A DNA stretch of 64,000 bases from Diaphorobacter limosus. GTDB taxonomy: Bacteria; Pseudomonadota; Gammaproteobacteria; Burkholderiales; Burkholderiaceae_C. Where the stretch lies: assembly GCF_033100095.1 (NCBI RefSeq), contig NZ_CP136921.1:3127001-3191000 (forward strand). The letters are read 5' to 3'. Shown in pieces: positions 1 to 9,279 of the stretch (the stretch's first letter is position 1; each line of letters starts with the position of its first letter). Position numbers and translations under genes: made by a program. A model generated the notes under the pieces. That model was not told the origin of the DNA and made no database searches. It saw only the letters and a list, made by a program, of their open reading frames with translations.

Positions 1-156
1 GGCATCGTGGAAAAGGCCATGCCGATTCATCAGTCCAACGTGGCCATCTTCAATGCCGCTACCGGCAAGGCTGATCGCGTGGGCATCAAGGTGCAGGCCG
101 ACGGTACGCGTGTGCGCGTGTTCAAGTCCAGCGGCGCCGAAATCAAGGCCGCCTAA
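1..156 (+). CDS. rplX: 50S ribosomal protein L24, C-terminal part
   Basis: The window opens inside this gene; the last 51 codons are present and end with TAA at 154-156. The visible part contains the MPIHQSNV stretch and a KVRRVGIK-like DRVGIKV strand typical of the L24 C-terminus. L24 is an early assembly protein of the large subunit that binds 23S rRNA. It lies 10 bp before rplE, as in the standard spc operon. The 5' end lies outside the window. Confidence 0.95.
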   Translation, partial: GIVEKAMPIHQSNVAIFNAATGKADRVGIKVQADGTRVRVFKSSGAEIKAA

Positions 157-166
157 GGAGTAGCAC

Positions 167-706
167 ATGGCACGACTGCAAAAAATCTATCGCGAAAAGA
201 TCGCGGCCGAACTCAAGGAAAAGTTTGGCTACAAGTCGATCATGGAAGTTCCGCGCCTGACCAAGATCACCCTGAATATGGGCGTGAGCGAGGCTGTGGC
301 CGACAAGAAGATCATGGACAACGCCGTTGCCGATCTGACCAAGATCGCCGGCCAGAAGCCCGTGGTGACCAAGGCCAAGAAGGCCATCGCCGGTTTCAAG
401 ATCCGCGAAGGCCAGGCCATCGGCTGCATGGTGACCCTGCGTGGCGCGCAGATGTATGAGTTCCTGGATCGTTTCGTGACCGTGGCCCTGCCGCGTGTGC
501 GTGACTTCCGTGGTATCTCCGGCCGCGCCTTCGATGGCCGTGGCAACTACAACATCGGCGTCAAAGAGCAGATCATTTTCCCTGAGATCGAGTACGACAA
601 GGTGGATGCCTTGCGTGGCCTCAACATCAGCATCACCACGACGGCCAAGACCGACGCAGAAGCCAAGGCGCTTCTGACCGGCTTCCGTTTCCCGTTCAAG
701 AACTAA
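167..706 (+). CDS. rplE: 50S ribosomal protein L5
   Basis: A 179-aa protein of normal family length. It binds 5S rRNA and contacts the P-site tRNA in the central protuberance of the large subunit. Recognisable L5 stretches are the N-terminal RLQKIYREK, the [12 protein letters not shown] segment near residue 35, the [11 protein letters not shown] loop, and LPRVRDFRG followed by NYNIGVKEQ. The ATG is preceded by AAGGAG. It is the second gene of the spc operon segment seen here, between rplX and rpsN. Confidence 0.98.
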   Translation: MARLQKIYREKIAAELKEKFGYKSIMEVPRLTKITLNMGVSEAVADKKIMDNAVADLTKIAGQKPVVTKAKKAIAGFKIREGQAIGCMVTLRGAQMYEFLDRFVTVALPRVRDFRGISGRAFDGRGNYNIGVKEQIIFPEIEYDKVDALRGLNISITTTAKTDAEAKALLTGFRFPFKN

Positions 707-715
707 AGGCAGCGT

Positions 716-1021
716 ATGGCTAAAGTAGCTTTGATCCAGCGCGAACTCAAGCGCGAAAAACTGGCCGCCAAGTACGCCGCCAAGTACGCGGAACTGAAGG
801 CGATTGCCGGCGATGCCAAGCGCAGCGACGAAGAGCGCGACGCTGCACGCCTGGGGCTGCAGAAGTTGCCCCGCAACGCCAACCCCACGCGTCAACGCAA
901 CCGCTGCGAAATCACCGGTCGTCCCCGTGGCACCTTCCGTCAATTCGGTCTGGGCCGCGCCAAGATCCGTGAACTGGCATTCGCCGGTGACATCCCCGGT
1001 GTCACCAAGGCCAGCTGGTAA
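716..1021 (+). CDS. rpsN: 30S ribosomal protein S14
   Basis: A 101-aa small-subunit protein needed for assembly of the 30S head. The long form without a CxxC zinc motif is seen: the C-terminus reads [12 protein letters not shown] with a single Cys, as in most proteobacterial S14 (zinc-independent type). It starts 9 bp after the rplE stop and is followed by rpsH in the normal spc order. Confidence 0.98.
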   Translation: MAKVALIQRELKREKLAAKYAAKYAELKAIAGDAKRSDEERDAARLGLQKLPRNANPTRQRNRCEITGRPRGTFRQFGLGRAKIRELAFAGDIPGVTKASW

Positions 1022-1042
1022 GCGAAGCAGGAGAGATACAAC

Positions 1043-1438
1043 ATGAGCATGAGTGATCCCATCGCTGACTTGCTGACCCGCATCCGCAATGCGCAAATGG
1101 TGTCCAAGGCCACCGTTTCGGTGCCTTCTTCCAAGGTGAAGATTGCCATCGCACAGGTGCTGAAGGACGAGGGTTACATCGACGGCTTCGAAGTCAAGAC
1201 CGAAGCCGGCAAGTCCGAGCTGCAAATCGCCCTGAAGTACTACGCCGGTCGCCCCGTGATCGAGCGCATCGAGCGCGTCAGCCGTCCCGGCCTGCGCGTG
1301 TACAAGGGTCGCGATTCCATTCCGCAAGTCATGAACGGCCTGGGTGTGGCGATTGTCACCACGCCCAAGGGTGTGATGACCGATCGCAAGGCGCGCGCTA
1401 CCGGTGTCGGCGGCGAAGTGCTTTGCTACGTCGCTTAA
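1043..1438 (+). CDS. rpsH: 30S ribosomal protein S8
   Basis: A 131-aa protein that binds the central domain of 16S rRNA; in E. coli S8 is the translational repressor of the spc operon. The start [18 protein letters not shown] and the C-terminal [10 protein letters not shown] are family hallmarks. The ATG is preceded by GGAGAG. Whether an S8 operator exists here cannot be judged, because the usual site near rplE was not examined structurally. Confidence 0.98.
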   Translation: MSMSDPIADLLTRIRNAQMVSKATVSVPSSKVKIAIAQVLKDEGYIDGFEVKTEAGKSELQIALKYYAGRPVIERIERVSRPGLRVYKGRDSIPQVMNGLGVAIVTTPKGVMTDRKARATGVGGEVLCYVA

Positions 1439-1465
1439 GCGCGGGCATGAAGGAGAAATACTGAA

Positions 1466-1999
1466 ATGTCTCGCGTAGCAAAATCCCCGGTGACCATCCC
1501 CGCAGGCGTGGATGTGTCCATCAAGGAAGATCAGATCAGTGTCAAGGGTGCAGGCGGCTCGCTGTCGCTGGCACAGAATGCACTGGTGAAGGTCTCTAGC
1601 AATGAAGGCAAGCTGAGCTTCGAGCCCGTCAATGACTCGCGTGAAGCCAATGCCATGAGCGGTACCGTGCGCCAGTTGGTGAACAACATGGTGCTGGGCG
1701 TCAGCAAGGGCTTCGAAAAGAAGCTGACGCTGATCGGCGTGGGCTTCAAGGCGGCAGCCTCCGGCTCCAAGCTGAATCTGAACGTGGGTTTCTCGCACCC
1801 CGTCAACTTTGACATGCCCGCCGGCATCACCGTGGCCACCCCCACGCCGACAGAAATCGTGATCAAGGGTGCGAATCGCCAGGTGGTGGGCCAGCTGGCC
1901 GCCGAGATCCGCGCCGTTCGTCCTCCCGAGCCCTACAAGGGCAAGGGCATCCGTTATGCGGATGAGAAGGTCGTGATCAAAGAGACCAAGAAGAAGTAA
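1466..1999 (+). CDS. rplF: 50S ribosomal protein L6
   Basis: A 177-aa large-subunit protein with two similar alpha/beta domains, placed near the factor-binding site. Typical segments are [15 protein letters not shown] at the N-terminus, the [15 protein letters not shown] segment mid-protein and the C-terminal [13 protein letters not shown] signature. An AGGAG motif precedes the ATG. Spacing to rpsH and rplR is short, consistent with one transcript. Confidence 0.98.
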   Translation: MSRVAKSPVTIPAGVDVSIKEDQISVKGAGGSLSLAQNALVKVSSNEGKLSFEPVNDSREANAMSGTVRQLVNNMVLGVSKGFEKKLTLIGVGFKAAASGSKLNLNVGFSHPVNFDMPAGITVATPTPTEIVIKGANRQVVGQLAAEIRAVRPPEPYKGKGIRYADEKVVIKETKKK

Positions 2000-2010
2000 G
2001 GAGCTGCAAT

Positions 2011-2376
2011 ATGTTGACCAAGAAAGAGCAGCGTCTTCGTCGTGCCCGTCAGACACGTATCCGCATTGCACAGCAAGGCGTCGCGCGTCTGTCGGTGAAC
2101 CGTACCAACCTCCACATCTACGCCAGCGTGATTTCTGGCTGCGGCACCAAGGTGCTGGCATCGGCCTCGACGGCCGAAGCAGAAGTGCGTGCCCAGCTCG
2201 GCGCCGCCGGCAAGGGTGGCAACGTGGCCGCCGCCACGCTGATCGGCAAGCGCATTGCCGAGAAGGCCAAGGCTGCCGGTGTTGAGAAGGTTGCGTTTGA
2301 CCGCGCGGGTTTTGCCTACCACGGTCGCGTCAAGGCCCTGGCCGACGCAGCCCGTGAAGCAGGTCTGCAGTTCTAA
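2011..2376 (+). CDS. rplR: 50S ribosomal protein L18
   Basis: A 121-aa 5S rRNA-binding protein that acts with L5 in 5S particle formation. The basic N-terminus ([13 protein letters not shown]) is the disordered RNA-binding tail; the end of the protein shows the conserved [23 protein letters not shown] block. It starts 11 bp after rplF with an AAGGAG ribosome-binding site. Confidence 0.98.
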   Translation: MLTKKEQRLRRARQTRIRIAQQGVARLSVNRTNLHIYASVISGCGTKVLASASTAEAEVRAQLGAAGKGGNVAAATLIGKRIAEKAKAAGVEKVAFDRAGFAYHGRVKALADAAREAGLQF

Positions 2377-2391
2377 GCGGAGCGGATAAAA

Positions 2392-2913
2392 ATGGCTAAA
2401 TTTACCCCCAAGGTGCAAGACGAAGGTCGTGACGACGGTCTGCGCGAAAAAATGATCGCGGTCAACCGCGTGACCAAGGTCGTGAAGGGCGGTCGTATCC
2501 TCGGCTTCGCTGCACTGACCGTGGTTGGCGACGGTGACGGCCGCGTTGGCATGGGCAAGGGCAAGTCCAAGGAAGTGCCCGCTGCCGTGCAGAAGGCCAT
2601 GGAAGAGGCCCGCCGCAACATGGTGAAGGTGTCGCTGAAGAACGGCACCATCTTCCATAACGTGATGGGTCACCACGGCGCCGCCGTGGTGCAGATGGCG
2701 CCGGCTCCCAAGGGTACCGGCATCATCGCCGGCGGCCCGATGCGCGCCGTGTTCGAGGTGATGGGCATTACCGATATCGTGGCCAAGAGCCACGGTTCGT
2801 CCAACCCCTACAACATGGTTCGTGCAACGTTCGATGCCTTGACCAATTCCACAACGCCGGCCGAAGTGGCCGCCAAGCGTGGCAAGACGGTCGAAGACCT
2901 CTTCGCTGCCTGA
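2392..2913 (+). CDS. rpsE: 30S ribosomal protein S5
   Basis: A 173-aa small-subunit protein involved in decoding fidelity. The N-terminal double-stranded-RNA-binding S5 domain shows [16 protein letters not shown] and [13 protein letters not shown], and the C-terminal domain shows [15 protein letters not shown] with the [15 protein letters not shown] loop. It is tightly packed between rplR and rpmD. Confidence 0.98.
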   Translation: MAKFTPKVQDEGRDDGLREKMIAVNRVTKVVKGGRILGFAALTVVGDGDGRVGMGKGKSKEVPAAVQKAMEEARRNMVKVSLKNGTIFHNVMGHHGAAVVQMAPAPKGTGIIAGGPMRAVFEVMGITDIVAKSHGSSNPYNMVRATFDALTNSTTPAEVAAKRGKTVEDLFAA

Positions 2914-2927
2914 TAGGGAGGCGACCA

Positions 2928-3110
2928 ATGACAACGCAACAAACCATCAAGATTCAGCTGGTGCGCAGCCCGATTGGCACCAAGGAATCGCACCGCGCCA
3001 CCGTGCGTGGCCTGGGTCTTCGCAAGCTCAACAGCGTCAGCGAACTCAAGGACACACCCGAGGTGCGCGGCATGATCAACAAGATCAGCTATCTGGTCAA
3101 AATCCTCTGA
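2928..3110 (+). CDS. rpmD: 50S ribosomal protein L30
   Basis: A 60-aa protein; L30 is one of the smallest large-subunit proteins and is absent from some lineages. The stretch [11 protein letters not shown] and the end [18 protein letters not shown] segment (here [15 protein letters not shown]) match the family. The ATG follows GGGAGGCG. The downstream rplO begins 10 bp after its stop. Confidence 0.97.
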   Translation: MTTQQTIKIQLVRSPIGTKESHRATVRGLGLRKLNSVSELKDTPEVRGMINKISYLVKIL

Positions 3111-3120
3111 AAGGTTGATG

Positions 3121-3552
3121 ATGGAACTCAATAGCATCAAGCCTGCAGCGGGTGCCAAGCACGCCAAGCGCCGTGTCGGCCGTGGCATCGGCTCCGGCCT
3201 GGGCAAGACCGCCGGTCGCGGTCACAAGGGCCAGAAGTCGCGTTCCGGCGGCTACCACAAGGTGGGCTTCGAAGGCGGCCAAATGCCTTTGCAGCGCCGT
3301 CTGCCCAAGCGCGGTTTCAAGTCGCACCTGCTGAAGTTCAACGCCGAGATTTCTCTGACGGCCCTGAACAATCTCGGCCTGGCCGAGGTTGACGTGCTGG
3401 CACTGAAGCAGGCTGGCCTGGTCAGCGAGCTGGCCAAGGTCGTGAAGGTCATCAAGAGTGGCGAGATCTCCACGGCCGTGAAGCTGTCGGGCGTCGTCGC
3501 GACCGCCGGTGCCAAGGCTGCCATCGAGGCCGCCGGTGGCAGCCTGGCCTGA
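3121..3552 (+). CDS. rplO: 50S ribosomal protein L15
   Basis: A 143-aa protein of the large subunit with the glycine- and basic-rich N-terminal extension ([24 protein letters not shown]) that threads through 23S rRNA. TTG (3115), ATG (3118) and ATG (3121) are consecutive in-frame options. I chose 3121, which gives the usual MELNSIKPA start, with GAAAGG upstream. It is followed by secY after 23 bp. Confidence 0.95.
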   Translation: MELNSIKPAAGAKHAKRRVGRGIGSGLGKTAGRGHKGQKSRSGGYHKVGFEGGQMPLQRRLPKRGFKSHLLKFNAEISLTALNNLGLAEVDVLALKQAGLVSELAKVVKVIKSGEISTAVKLSGVVATAGAKAAIEAAGGSLA

Positions 3553-3575
3553 TTTGGTTCTGAAGAAAGGCATCT

Positions 3576-4895
3576 GTGGCTACTAACGCAGCTCAACTGG
3601 CAAAAACCGGAAAGTTCGGCGATCTGCGCCGGCGCCTGGTGTTCTTGTTGCTCGCGTTGGTGGTGTACCGCGTGGGGGCGCATATTCCCGTTCCGGGAAT
3701 CGACCCCGCGCAGCTGCAGCAGCTGTTCAGTGGCCAGCAGGGTGGCATCCTCAACCTGTTCAACATGTTCTCGGGCGGGGCGCTGTCGCGCTTCACGGTC
3801 TTCGCGCTGGGGATCATGCCGTACATCTCGGCATCGATCATCATGCAGTTGATGACCTATGTGATGCCCACGTTCGAGCAGTTGAAGAAGGAGGGCGAGG
3901 CCGGCCGCCGCAAGATCACGCAGTACACCCGCTATGGCACGTTGGGCCTGGCCATCTTTCAGTCGCTCGGCATCGCCGTGGCGCTGGAGAGCACGGCCGG
4001 GCTGGTGATAGCGCCGGGCTTTGGCTTTCGCATGACGGCTGTGGTCAGCCTGACGGCGGGCACCATGTTCCTGATGTGGCTCGGCGAGCAGATCACCGAG
4101 CGCGGCCTGGGCAACGGCATTTCGATCCTGATTTTTGCAGGTATCGCAGCCGGCCTGCCGAGCTCCATCGGTGGCCTGCTGGAGTTGGTGCGCACGGGTG
4201 CCATGAGCATCCTGGCGGCCATCTTCATCGTGGCCATCGTCGGCTTGGTGACCTACTTCGTGGTCTTCGTCGAGCGTGGACAGCGCAAGATCCTGGTGAA
4301 CTACGCGCGCCGTCAGGTGGGCAACAAGGTCTATGGTGGACAGTCGTCGCATCTGCCCTTGAAGCTGAACATGGCAGGCGTGATCCCTCCGATCTTTGCT
4401 TCGTCCATCATCTTGCTGCCGGCTACCGTGGTGAACTGGTTCAGTGCGGGTGAATCCATGCGTTGGTTGCGTGACATCGCCTCCACGCTGACACCCGGAC
4501 AACCGATCTATGTGTTGCTGTACGCTGCCGCCATCGTGTTTTTCTGCTTCTTCTATACGGCGTTGGTCTTCAACAGCCGCGAGACCGCAGACAACCTGAA
4601 GAAGAGCGGGGCATTCATTCCCGGGATTCGACCAGGTGAACACACGGCCCGCTACATCGACAAGATTCTGGTACGCCTGACGCTGGCCGGAGCCGTGTAC
4701 ATCACCTTCGTGTGCCTGCTGCCCGAGTTCTTGATTCTGAAGTACAACGTGCCGTTCTATTTTGGTGGCACCTCGTTGCTCATCATCGTGGTGGTGACGA
4801 TGGACTTCATGGCTCAGGTGCAGAACTACATGATGTCGCAGCAGTACGAATCGCTGCTCAAGAAGGCCAACTTCAAGACGACACCAGGTACCTGA
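3576..4895 (+). CDS. secY: Protein translocase subunit SecY
   Basis: A 439-aa inner-membrane protein that forms the SecYEG channel for export and insertion of proteins. About ten hydrophobic segments are visible. Family signatures are VPGIDPAQL near residue 45, the [27 protein letters not shown] first signature and the [12 protein letters not shown] segment in the middle. It uses a GTG start at 3576 preceded by GAAAGG, giving the normal N-terminus [17 protein letters not shown]. Its position between rplO and rpmJ is standard except that infA does not follow. Confidence 0.97.
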   Translation: MATNAAQLAKTGKFGDLRRRLVFLLLALVVYRVGAHIPVPGIDPAQLQQLFSGQQGGILNLFNMFSGGALSRFTVFALGIMPYISASIIMQLMTYVMPTFEQLKKEGEAGRRKITQYTRYGTLGLAIFQSLGIAVALESTAGLVIAPGFGFRMTAVVSLTAGTMFLMWLGEQITERGLGNGISILIFAGIAAGLPSSIGGLLELVRTGAMSILAAIFIVAIVGLVTYFVVFVERGQRKILVNYARRQVGNKVYGGQSSHLPLKLNMAGVIPPIFASSIILLPATVVNWFSAGESMRWLRDIASTLTPGQPIYVLLYAAAIVFFCFFYTALVFNSRETADNLKKSGAFIPGIRPGEHTARYIDKILVRLTLAGAVYITFVCLLPEFLILKYNVPFYFGGTSLLIIVVVTMDFMAQVQNYMMSQQYESLLKKANFKTTPGT

Positions 4896-5051
4896 CACCG
4901 GCGTGGCTTTGGTGGATGCGTTATAGTCGCGGGTTCGCCAAAGAAGCAACGGTTTTTCGATGCCCTTCGATCCATCGCGGGCACATGTTTTGTGTTCCGC
5001 GCGCATTGAGTAAGTGGCCGGAACGATTGGACAAGAGTTTAGGAGAATGCA

Positions 5052-5165
5052 ATGAGAGTTTCGGCTTCGGTCAAGAAAATTTGCCGCAACTGCAAAATTA
5101 TCCGCCGCAAGGGCGTTGTGCGCGTGATCTGCACGGATCAGCGTCACAAGCAGCGCCAAGGTTGA
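5052..5165 (+). CDS. rpmJ: 50S ribosomal protein L36
   Basis: A 37-aa zinc-ribbon protein of the large subunit. The sequence begins [17 protein letters not shown] and has the zinc ligands C-x2-C, then C and H in [12 protein letters not shown]. This is the zinc-binding form. AGGAGAATGCA precedes the ATG. It opens the alpha operon part, 23 bp before rpsM. Confidence 0.97.
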   Translation: MRVSASVKKICRNCKIIRRKGVVRVICTDQRHKQRQG

Positions 5166-5188
5166 TTGGGAAATATTAGAGGACGCAC

Positions 5189-5554
5189 ATGGCTCGTATC
5201 GCTGGTATCAACATCCCGCCCCATCAGCACACCGAGATTGGCCTGACGGCCATCTACGGGATTGGGCGTACCCGTGCTCGCAAGATTTGCGAGGCATGCG
5301 GAATTGCTTATTCGAAGAAGGTCAAGGAATTGACTGACGGCGACCTGGAAAAGATTCGTGACCAGATCGCCCAGTTCACCATCGAAGGTGACCTGCGTCG
5401 TGAAACCACGATGAACATCAAGCGCCTGATGGACATCGGCTGCTATCGCGGTTTCCGCCATCGCCGTGGCCTGCCCATGCGCGGTCAGCGTACGCGCACC
5501 AATGCCCGTACCCGCAAGGGCCCGCGCAAGGGTGCGGCGGCACTGAAGAAGTAA
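5189..5554 (+). CDS. rpsM: 30S ribosomal protein S13
   Basis: A 121-aa head protein that contacts the P-site tRNA and bridges to the 50S subunit. Typical features are [26 protein letters not shown] at the start (helix-two-turn-helix) and the basic tail beginning [30 protein letters not shown] lies before the ATG. Its neighbours rpmJ and rpsK are as in other proteobacteria. Confidence 0.98.
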   Translation: MARIAGINIPPHQHTEIGLTAIYGIGRTRARKICEACGIAYSKKVKELTDGDLEKIRDQIAQFTIEGDLRRETTMNIKRLMDIGCYRGFRHRRGLPMRGQRTRTNARTRKGPRKGAAALKK

Positions 5555-5569
5555 GACTGAAAGATCAAT

Positions 5570-5974
5570 ATGGCCAAGTCTCCTGCCAATAACGCTGCGC
5601 AGCGTGTGCGCAAGAAGGTTCGCAAGAACGTGTCGGATGGCATTGCCCACGTGCATGCCTCCTTCAACAACACCATCATCACCATCACCGATCGCCAGGG
5701 CAATGCTCTGTCCTGGGCTTCGTCTGGTGGCCAGGGTTTCAAGGGTTCGCGTAAATCGACCCCGTTTGCCGCACAGGTCGCCTCTGAAGTGGCCGGTCGT
5801 GCCGCCATCGAGCAGGGCATCAAAAACCTTGACGTCGAAATCAAGGGTCCCGGCCCTGGTCGCGAGTCGTCGGTGCGCGCCCTGGGTGCCCTGGGCATCC
5901 GCATCACGTCCATTTCGGATGTGACGCCGGTTCCGCACAACGGCTGCCGCCCGCAAAAGCGCCGCCGCATCTGA
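5570..5974 (+). CDS. rpsK: 30S ribosomal protein S11
   Basis: A 134-aa platform protein of the small subunit. Recognisable are the [15 protein letters not shown] segment, the [19 protein letters not shown] block and the C-terminal [15 protein letters not shown]. It is separated from rpsD by a 92-bp leader with two hairpins, longer than the other gaps in this operon. Confidence 0.98.
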   Translation: MAKSPANNAAQRVRKKVRKNVSDGIAHVHASFNNTIITITDRQGNALSWASSGGQGFKGSRKSTPFAAQVASEVAGRAAIEQGIKNLDVEIKGPGPGRESSVRALGALGIRITSISDVTPVPHNGCRPQKRRRI

Positions 5975-5993
5975 TTTTTTCAGTAAGCCCACC

Positions 5994-6039
5994 GCCACCG
6001 ATCGCCTGGTGCGATGGTGGCTCCCGCAGGTTTCTGCGG
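5994..6039 (+). promoter_or_regulatory. Structured leader before rpsD
   Basis: Two successive hairpins lie between rpsK and rpsD. The first pairs GCCACCGATCGC (5994-6005) with GCGATGGTGGC (6011-6021), with one bulged G. The second is a perfect 6-bp stem, CCGCAG (6024-6029) with CTGCGG (6034-6039), around a GTTT loop. In E. coli, S4 (rpsD product) regulates the alpha operon through an mRNA pseudoknot near rpsM. A comparable role here is only a hypothesis. Confidence 0.4.
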
Positions 6040-6066
6040 TAGTTGATTAGTTCCAAGGATATACAA

Positions 6067-6690
6067 GTGGCACGTTATCTCGGCCCGAAGGCCAAACTCT
6101 CCCGCCGCGAAGGCACCGACCTGTTCCTGAAGAGCGCGCGTCGCTCGATCGCCGACAAGGCCAAGTTCGACTCCAAGCCTGGCCAGCATGGCCGCACTTC
6201 GGGTCAGCGTACCTCCGACTACGGTTTGCAGCTGCGCGAGAAGCAAAAGGTCAAGCGCATGTACGGCGTGCTGGAGAAGCAGTTCCGCCGCTACTTCGAA
6301 GCCGCCGAGCGCCGCAAGGGCAACACCGGTGCCAACCTGCTGGCGCTGCTGGAATCGCGCCTGGACAACGTGGTGTATCGCATGGGTTTCGGCTCGACGC
6401 GCGCCGAGGCACGCCAGCTGGTGTCGCACAAGGCCATCACGGTGAATGGTCAAAGTGTGAACATTGCCTCCTACCTGGTGAAGGCCGGTGACGTTGTCGC
6501 CGTGCGCGAAAAGTCAAAGAAGCAGGCCCGTATCGTTGAGGCACTGCAACTGGCGCAGCAGGTGGGCATGCCTGCGTGGGTGGAAGTAAGCGCCGACAAG
6601 GTCGAAGGCACCTTCAAGCAAATCCCCGATCGTGATCAGTTCGGTGCGGACATCAACGAATCCCTGATCGTTGAGTTGTACTCGCGTTAA
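6067..6690 (+). CDS. rpsD: 30S ribosomal protein S4
   Basis: A 207-aa primary 16S rRNA-binding protein that nucleates 30S assembly. The N-terminus [21 protein letters not shown] and the S4 RNA-binding domain (residues about 97-160: [28 protein letters not shown]) are clear. I chose GTG at 6067, preceded by AAGGAT. The reading frame extends further upstream to a TTG at 6043, but that would add residues not found in S4. Confidence 0.96.
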   Translation: MARYLGPKAKLSRREGTDLFLKSARRSIADKAKFDSKPGQHGRTSGQRTSDYGLQLREKQKVKRMYGVLEKQFRRYFEAAERRKGNTGANLLALLESRLDNVVYRMGFGSTRAEARQLVSHKAITVNGQSVNIASYLVKAGDVVAVREKSKKQARIVEALQLAQQVGMPAWVEVSADKVEGTFKQIPDRDQFGADINESLIVELYSR

Positions 6691-6695
6691 TCCTG

Positions 6696-6760
6696 AAGCC
6701 ACCGTTAGCGTAAATCGTTCCTGAACCGCGAGGCATCGCGGTTTAGGTGCTTCATCAGCC
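6696..6760 (+). promoter_or_regulatory. Structured leader before rpoA
   Basis: The 112-bp gap between rpsD and rpoA holds a perfect 8-bp hairpin, AACCGCGA (6724-6731) pairing with TCGCGGTT (6736-6743) around GGCA. It is partly enclosed by CTGAAG...CACC and GGTG...CTTCATCAG, which could form an outer stem. No T-run follows, so it is not a simple terminator. Attenuation, RNA processing or protein binding are possible; none can be decided from sequence alone. Confidence 0.4.
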
Positions 6761-6802
6761 TTACCGGTGTAACGAGCTGGGGGCATTGAGAAGGAAGTCT
6801 GC

Positions 6803-7798
6803 ATGCAAACCAATTTGCTGAAACCCAAGGCAATCAACGTCGAGCAACTTGGCCACAACCGGGCCAAGGTCGAGCTGGAGCCGTTCGAGCGTGGCTATGG
6901 CCACACGCTGGGCAACGCCATTCGCCGTGTCCTGCTCTCGTCCATGGTGGGTTACGCAGCAACCGAGGTGACCATTGCCGGAGTCGTGCACGAGTACTCG
7001 TCCATCGACGGCGTGCAGGAAGACGTGGTCAACATCCTCTTGAATCTCAAAGGGGTGGTGTTCAAGCTGCACAACCGTGATGAGGTCACCCTGAGCCTGC
7101 GCAAGGACGGCGAAGGTATCGTGACCGCACGCGACATCCAGACCCCTCATGACGTCGAGATCATCAATCCCGATCACGTCATCGCCACACTGTCGGCCGG
7201 CGGCAAGCTGGACATGCAGATCAAGGTTGAGAAGGGTCGCGGCTACGTGCCCGGGAACCTGCGCCGCTATGCCGACGAGGCCACCAAATCCATCGGCCGC
7301 ATCGTGCTGGATGCATCGTTCTCGCCGGTGAAGCGGGTGAGCTATACGGTGGAAAGCGCCCGCGTTGAGCAGCGTACCGACCTGGACAAGCTGGTTCTGG
7401 AGATCGAAACCAACGGCGCCATTTCGGCCGAGGAGGCCGTACGCGCTTCTGCCAAGATCCTGGTCGAGCAACTGGCCGTATTCGCGCAGCTCGATGGCGG
7501 CGAGATCTTCGAAGGTCAGCCGCGGGGTTCACATCCTCCCAGCGGCGCCACGTTTGATCCGATTCTGCTGCGTCCCGTAGACGAGCTGGAACTCACCGTG
7601 CGCTCGGCCAACTGCCTCAAGGCGGAGAACATCTATTACATCGGCGACCTCATCCAGCGCACCGAGAACGAGCTGCTCAAGACGCCCAACCTCGGCCGCA
7701 AGTCGCTCAACGAGATCAAGGAAGTTCTGGCTTCGCGCGGTCTGACACTGGGCATGAAGCTCGAGAACTGGCCGCCCGCCGGCTTGGACAAGCGTTAA
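6803..7798 (+). CDS. rpoA: DNA-directed RNA polymerase subunit alpha
   Basis: A 331-aa core RNA polymerase subunit. The N-terminal dimerisation/assembly domain (about residues 1-230) shows [18 protein letters not shown], and the C-terminal domain (about 250-320) contains [14 protein letters not shown] and [14 protein letters not shown], used for UP-element DNA and activator contacts. The start [17 protein letters not shown] follows GAAGGAAG. The gene sits between rpsD and rplQ as in the alpha operon of related bacteria. Confidence 0.98.
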   Translation: MQTNLLKPKAINVEQLGHNRAKVELEPFERGYGHTLGNAIRRVLLSSMVGYAATEVTIAGVVHEYSSIDGVQEDVVNILLNLKGVVFKLHNRDEVTLSLRKDGEGIVTARDIQTPHDVEIINPDHVIATLSAGGKLDMQIKVEKGRGYVPGNLRRYADEATKSIGRIVLDASFSPVKRVSYTVESARVEQRTDLDKLVLEIETNGAISAEEAVRASAKILVEQLAVFAQLDGGEIFEGQPRGSHPPSGATFDPILLRPVDELELTVRSANCLKAENIYYIGDLIQRTENELLKTPNLGRKSLNEIKEVLASRGLTLGMKLENWPPAGLDKR

Positions 7799-7800
7799 GC

Positions 7801-7862
7801 TATAATTTTCGGCTCTTTTGAAAGAGCCAGTGCCTCGGGCAGTACCTGATACGGCTGCCCGA
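7801..7862 (+). promoter_or_regulatory. rplQ leader: TATAAT motif and two hairpins
   Basis: Just after the rpoA stop there is a TATAAT at 7801-7806 (no convincing -35 at 16-18 bp). It is followed by a perfect hairpin GGCTCTTT/AAAGAGCC (7811-7828) and a second stem TCGGGCAG (7835-7842) with CTGCCCGA (7855-7862). The layout could give rplQ its own transcript start or an RNA processing site. The hairpins are certain as sequence; their role is inferred. Confidence 0.4.
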
Positions 7863-7888
7863 TTTAATTTACTGATAAGGAAAGCACC

Positions 7889-8278
7889 ATGCGCCACGGA
7901 CACGGCCTCCGTAAACTCAACCGCACCAGTTCGCACCGCCTCGCGATGCTGCAGAACATGATGAACTCGCTCATCGAGCACGAGGCCATCAAGACCACCG
8001 TTCCCAAGGCCAAGGAGCTGCGCCGTGTGATCGAACCCATGATCACCCTGGCCAAGGACGACTCCGTTGCCAATCGCCGCTTGGCCTTCAACCGCCTGCG
8101 CGATCGCGATAGCGTGACCAAGCTGTTCAACGACCTGGGCCCGCGCTTCAAGACCCGTCCCGGTGGCTACACCCGCATTCTGAAGATGGGCTTCCGCGTT
8201 GGCGACAATGCACCCATGGCGTTTGTTGAGCTCGTCGATCGTCCCGAAGTTGCAGACGAGACCAACAACGAAGCCTAA
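7889..8278 (+). CDS. rplQ: 50S ribosomal protein L17
   Basis: A 129-aa large-subunit protein near the exit tunnel. The N-terminus [24 protein letters not shown] and the [25 protein letters not shown] block are family signatures. AAGGAAAG precedes the ATG. It is the last protein gene of the alpha operon; the initiator tRNA gene follows 24 bp later. Confidence 0.98.
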   Translation: MRHGHGLRKLNRTSSHRLAMLQNMMNSLIEHEAIKTTVPKAKELRRVIEPMITLAKDDSVANRRLAFNRLRDRDSVTKLFNDLGPRFKTRPGGYTRILKMGFRVGDNAPMAFVELVDRPEVADETNNEA

Positions 8279-8302
8279 AAATAGGTTATAATTTCTGTCT
8301 AC

Positions 8303-8379
<77 letters not shown>

Positions 8380-8386
8380 GTCAGAG

Positions 8387-8421
8387 AAAAGGGGTTACGA
8401 CATCGTCGTAGCCCCTTTTTT
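8387..8421 (+). terminator. Rho-independent terminator after tRNA-fMet
   Basis: GGGGTTACGAC (8391-8401) pairs with GTCGTAGCCCC (8405-8415), with one G-T pair, around ATC. It is flanked by AAAA upstream and followed by TTTTTT (8416-8421). Strong stem plus U-run: a clear end for the alpha operon/tRNA transcript. Confidence 0.9.
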
Positions 8422-8470
8422 CGTTTGGGCGCATTCCGCAGCGGTTGCTACGTTACAAGGACTGCCTGGC

Positions 8471-9223
8471 ATGGCTGACTTCTCTCGCTCTCTGGATCTG
8501 TCGGGAGCTTCCAATTTTCGCGATCTTGGCGGCTATGCAAGCCAGGACGGACGCCTTGTCCGTTGGCGCCGGATTTTTCGTTCTGACCACCTTGCCAGTC
8601 TGACACCGCAGGACAGGCAGTTGCTGGCCGGTTTGGGCGTGGCGCGTGCGGTGGATTTCCGTGGGCAGGCGGAGAGCGCTGCACTGTCCTATGAACTGCC
8701 GCATGTACGCTATCAAGCGCTACCCATCGAGCCCATCGTGGTGCAGCGCGCCAAGGAAATGGCTCTGGCTGGCCAGCCAATGACGGCACCAACGGCGGTG
8801 CGGCTGATGCAGGACACCTATCGCGCCTTTGTGTCGGACAACACCAGCCAGTTTGCAAGCCTGTTCGAGCAGTTGCTGCTCGAGGACACGCCGTTGGTAT
8901 TCCATTGCACCGCAGGCAAGGATCGCACCGGCTTCGCAGCCGCCCTGGTTTTGCTTGCCCTGGGGGTATCCCGGGAAGTGGTGATGCAGGACTACCTGCT
9001 GACCAACGGCCTGTACAGGCGCCCGGCTGGTCTTGTCAGTTCAGCGCCCGAGGAGGTGTTGAACGTGATTTGGCGCGTGCAGGCGGAGTTTCTGCAGGCC
9101 GCGCTGCAGGCTGTGGATCATGACCATGGTGGTGTGCAGCGGTACCTGAAGCATCGGCTGGGGATGCACGAGGCAGCGACCAAGCGTCTGGCGGAGCTCT
9201 ATCTGCAGCCACATGCTGCTTGA
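8471..9223 (+). CDS. Tyrosine phosphatase family protein (PTP3-like)
   Basis: A 250-aa protein with the cysteine-phosphatase P-loop H-C-T-A-G-K-D-R-T-G at about residues 145-154 (Cys146 nucleophile, Arg152). The N-terminal SGASNFRDLGGY and DFR motif (AVDFRGQAE) are typical of the bacterial tyrosine/serine or dual lipid phosphatase group that includes Mycobacterium PtpB. No signal peptide is seen. It stands alone after the ribosomal operon and converges on the HU-like gene across a shared terminator. Substrate is unknown. Confidence 0.88.
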   Translation: MADFSRSLDLSGASNFRDLGGYASQDGRLVRWRRIFRSDHLASLTPQDRQLLAGLGVARAVDFRGQAESAALSYELPHVRYQALPIEPIVVQRAKEMALAGQPMTAPTAVRLMQDTYRAFVSDNTSQFASLFEQLLLEDTPLVFHCTAGKDRTGFAAALVLLALGVSREVVMQDYLLTNGLYRRPAGLVSSAPEEVLNVIWRVQAEFLQAALQAVDHDHGGVQRYLKHRLGMHEAATKRLAELYLQPHAA

Positions 9224-9235
9224 CGCGCCCATGAA

Positions 9236-9259
9236 AAAAGCAGCCCATAGGCTGCTTTT
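9236..9259. terminator. Bidirectional terminator
   Basis: AAAAGCAGCC (9236-9245) and GGCTGCTTTT (9250-9259) form a perfect 10-bp stem around CATA, with A-runs and T-runs at opposite ends. It serves the phosphatase gene on the + strand and the HU-like gene on the - strand, which converge here. Confidence 0.85.
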
Positions 9260-9279
9260 CGGTCAAGGCATGGCATCGA

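Noticed and set aside
143..2161. Very long open frame on the - strand across rplE-rplR
   Set aside because: It is the antisense shadow of highly expressed ribosomal genes with biased codons; no protein family features and composition (His, Gly, Leu-rich) typical of such shadows.
4896..5051. Possible infA remnant or promoter before rpmJ
   Set aside because: TATAGT at 4922 has no -35 at a usable distance, and the AKEATVF/ALSKWPER similarity to infA is too short to support a gene remnant.
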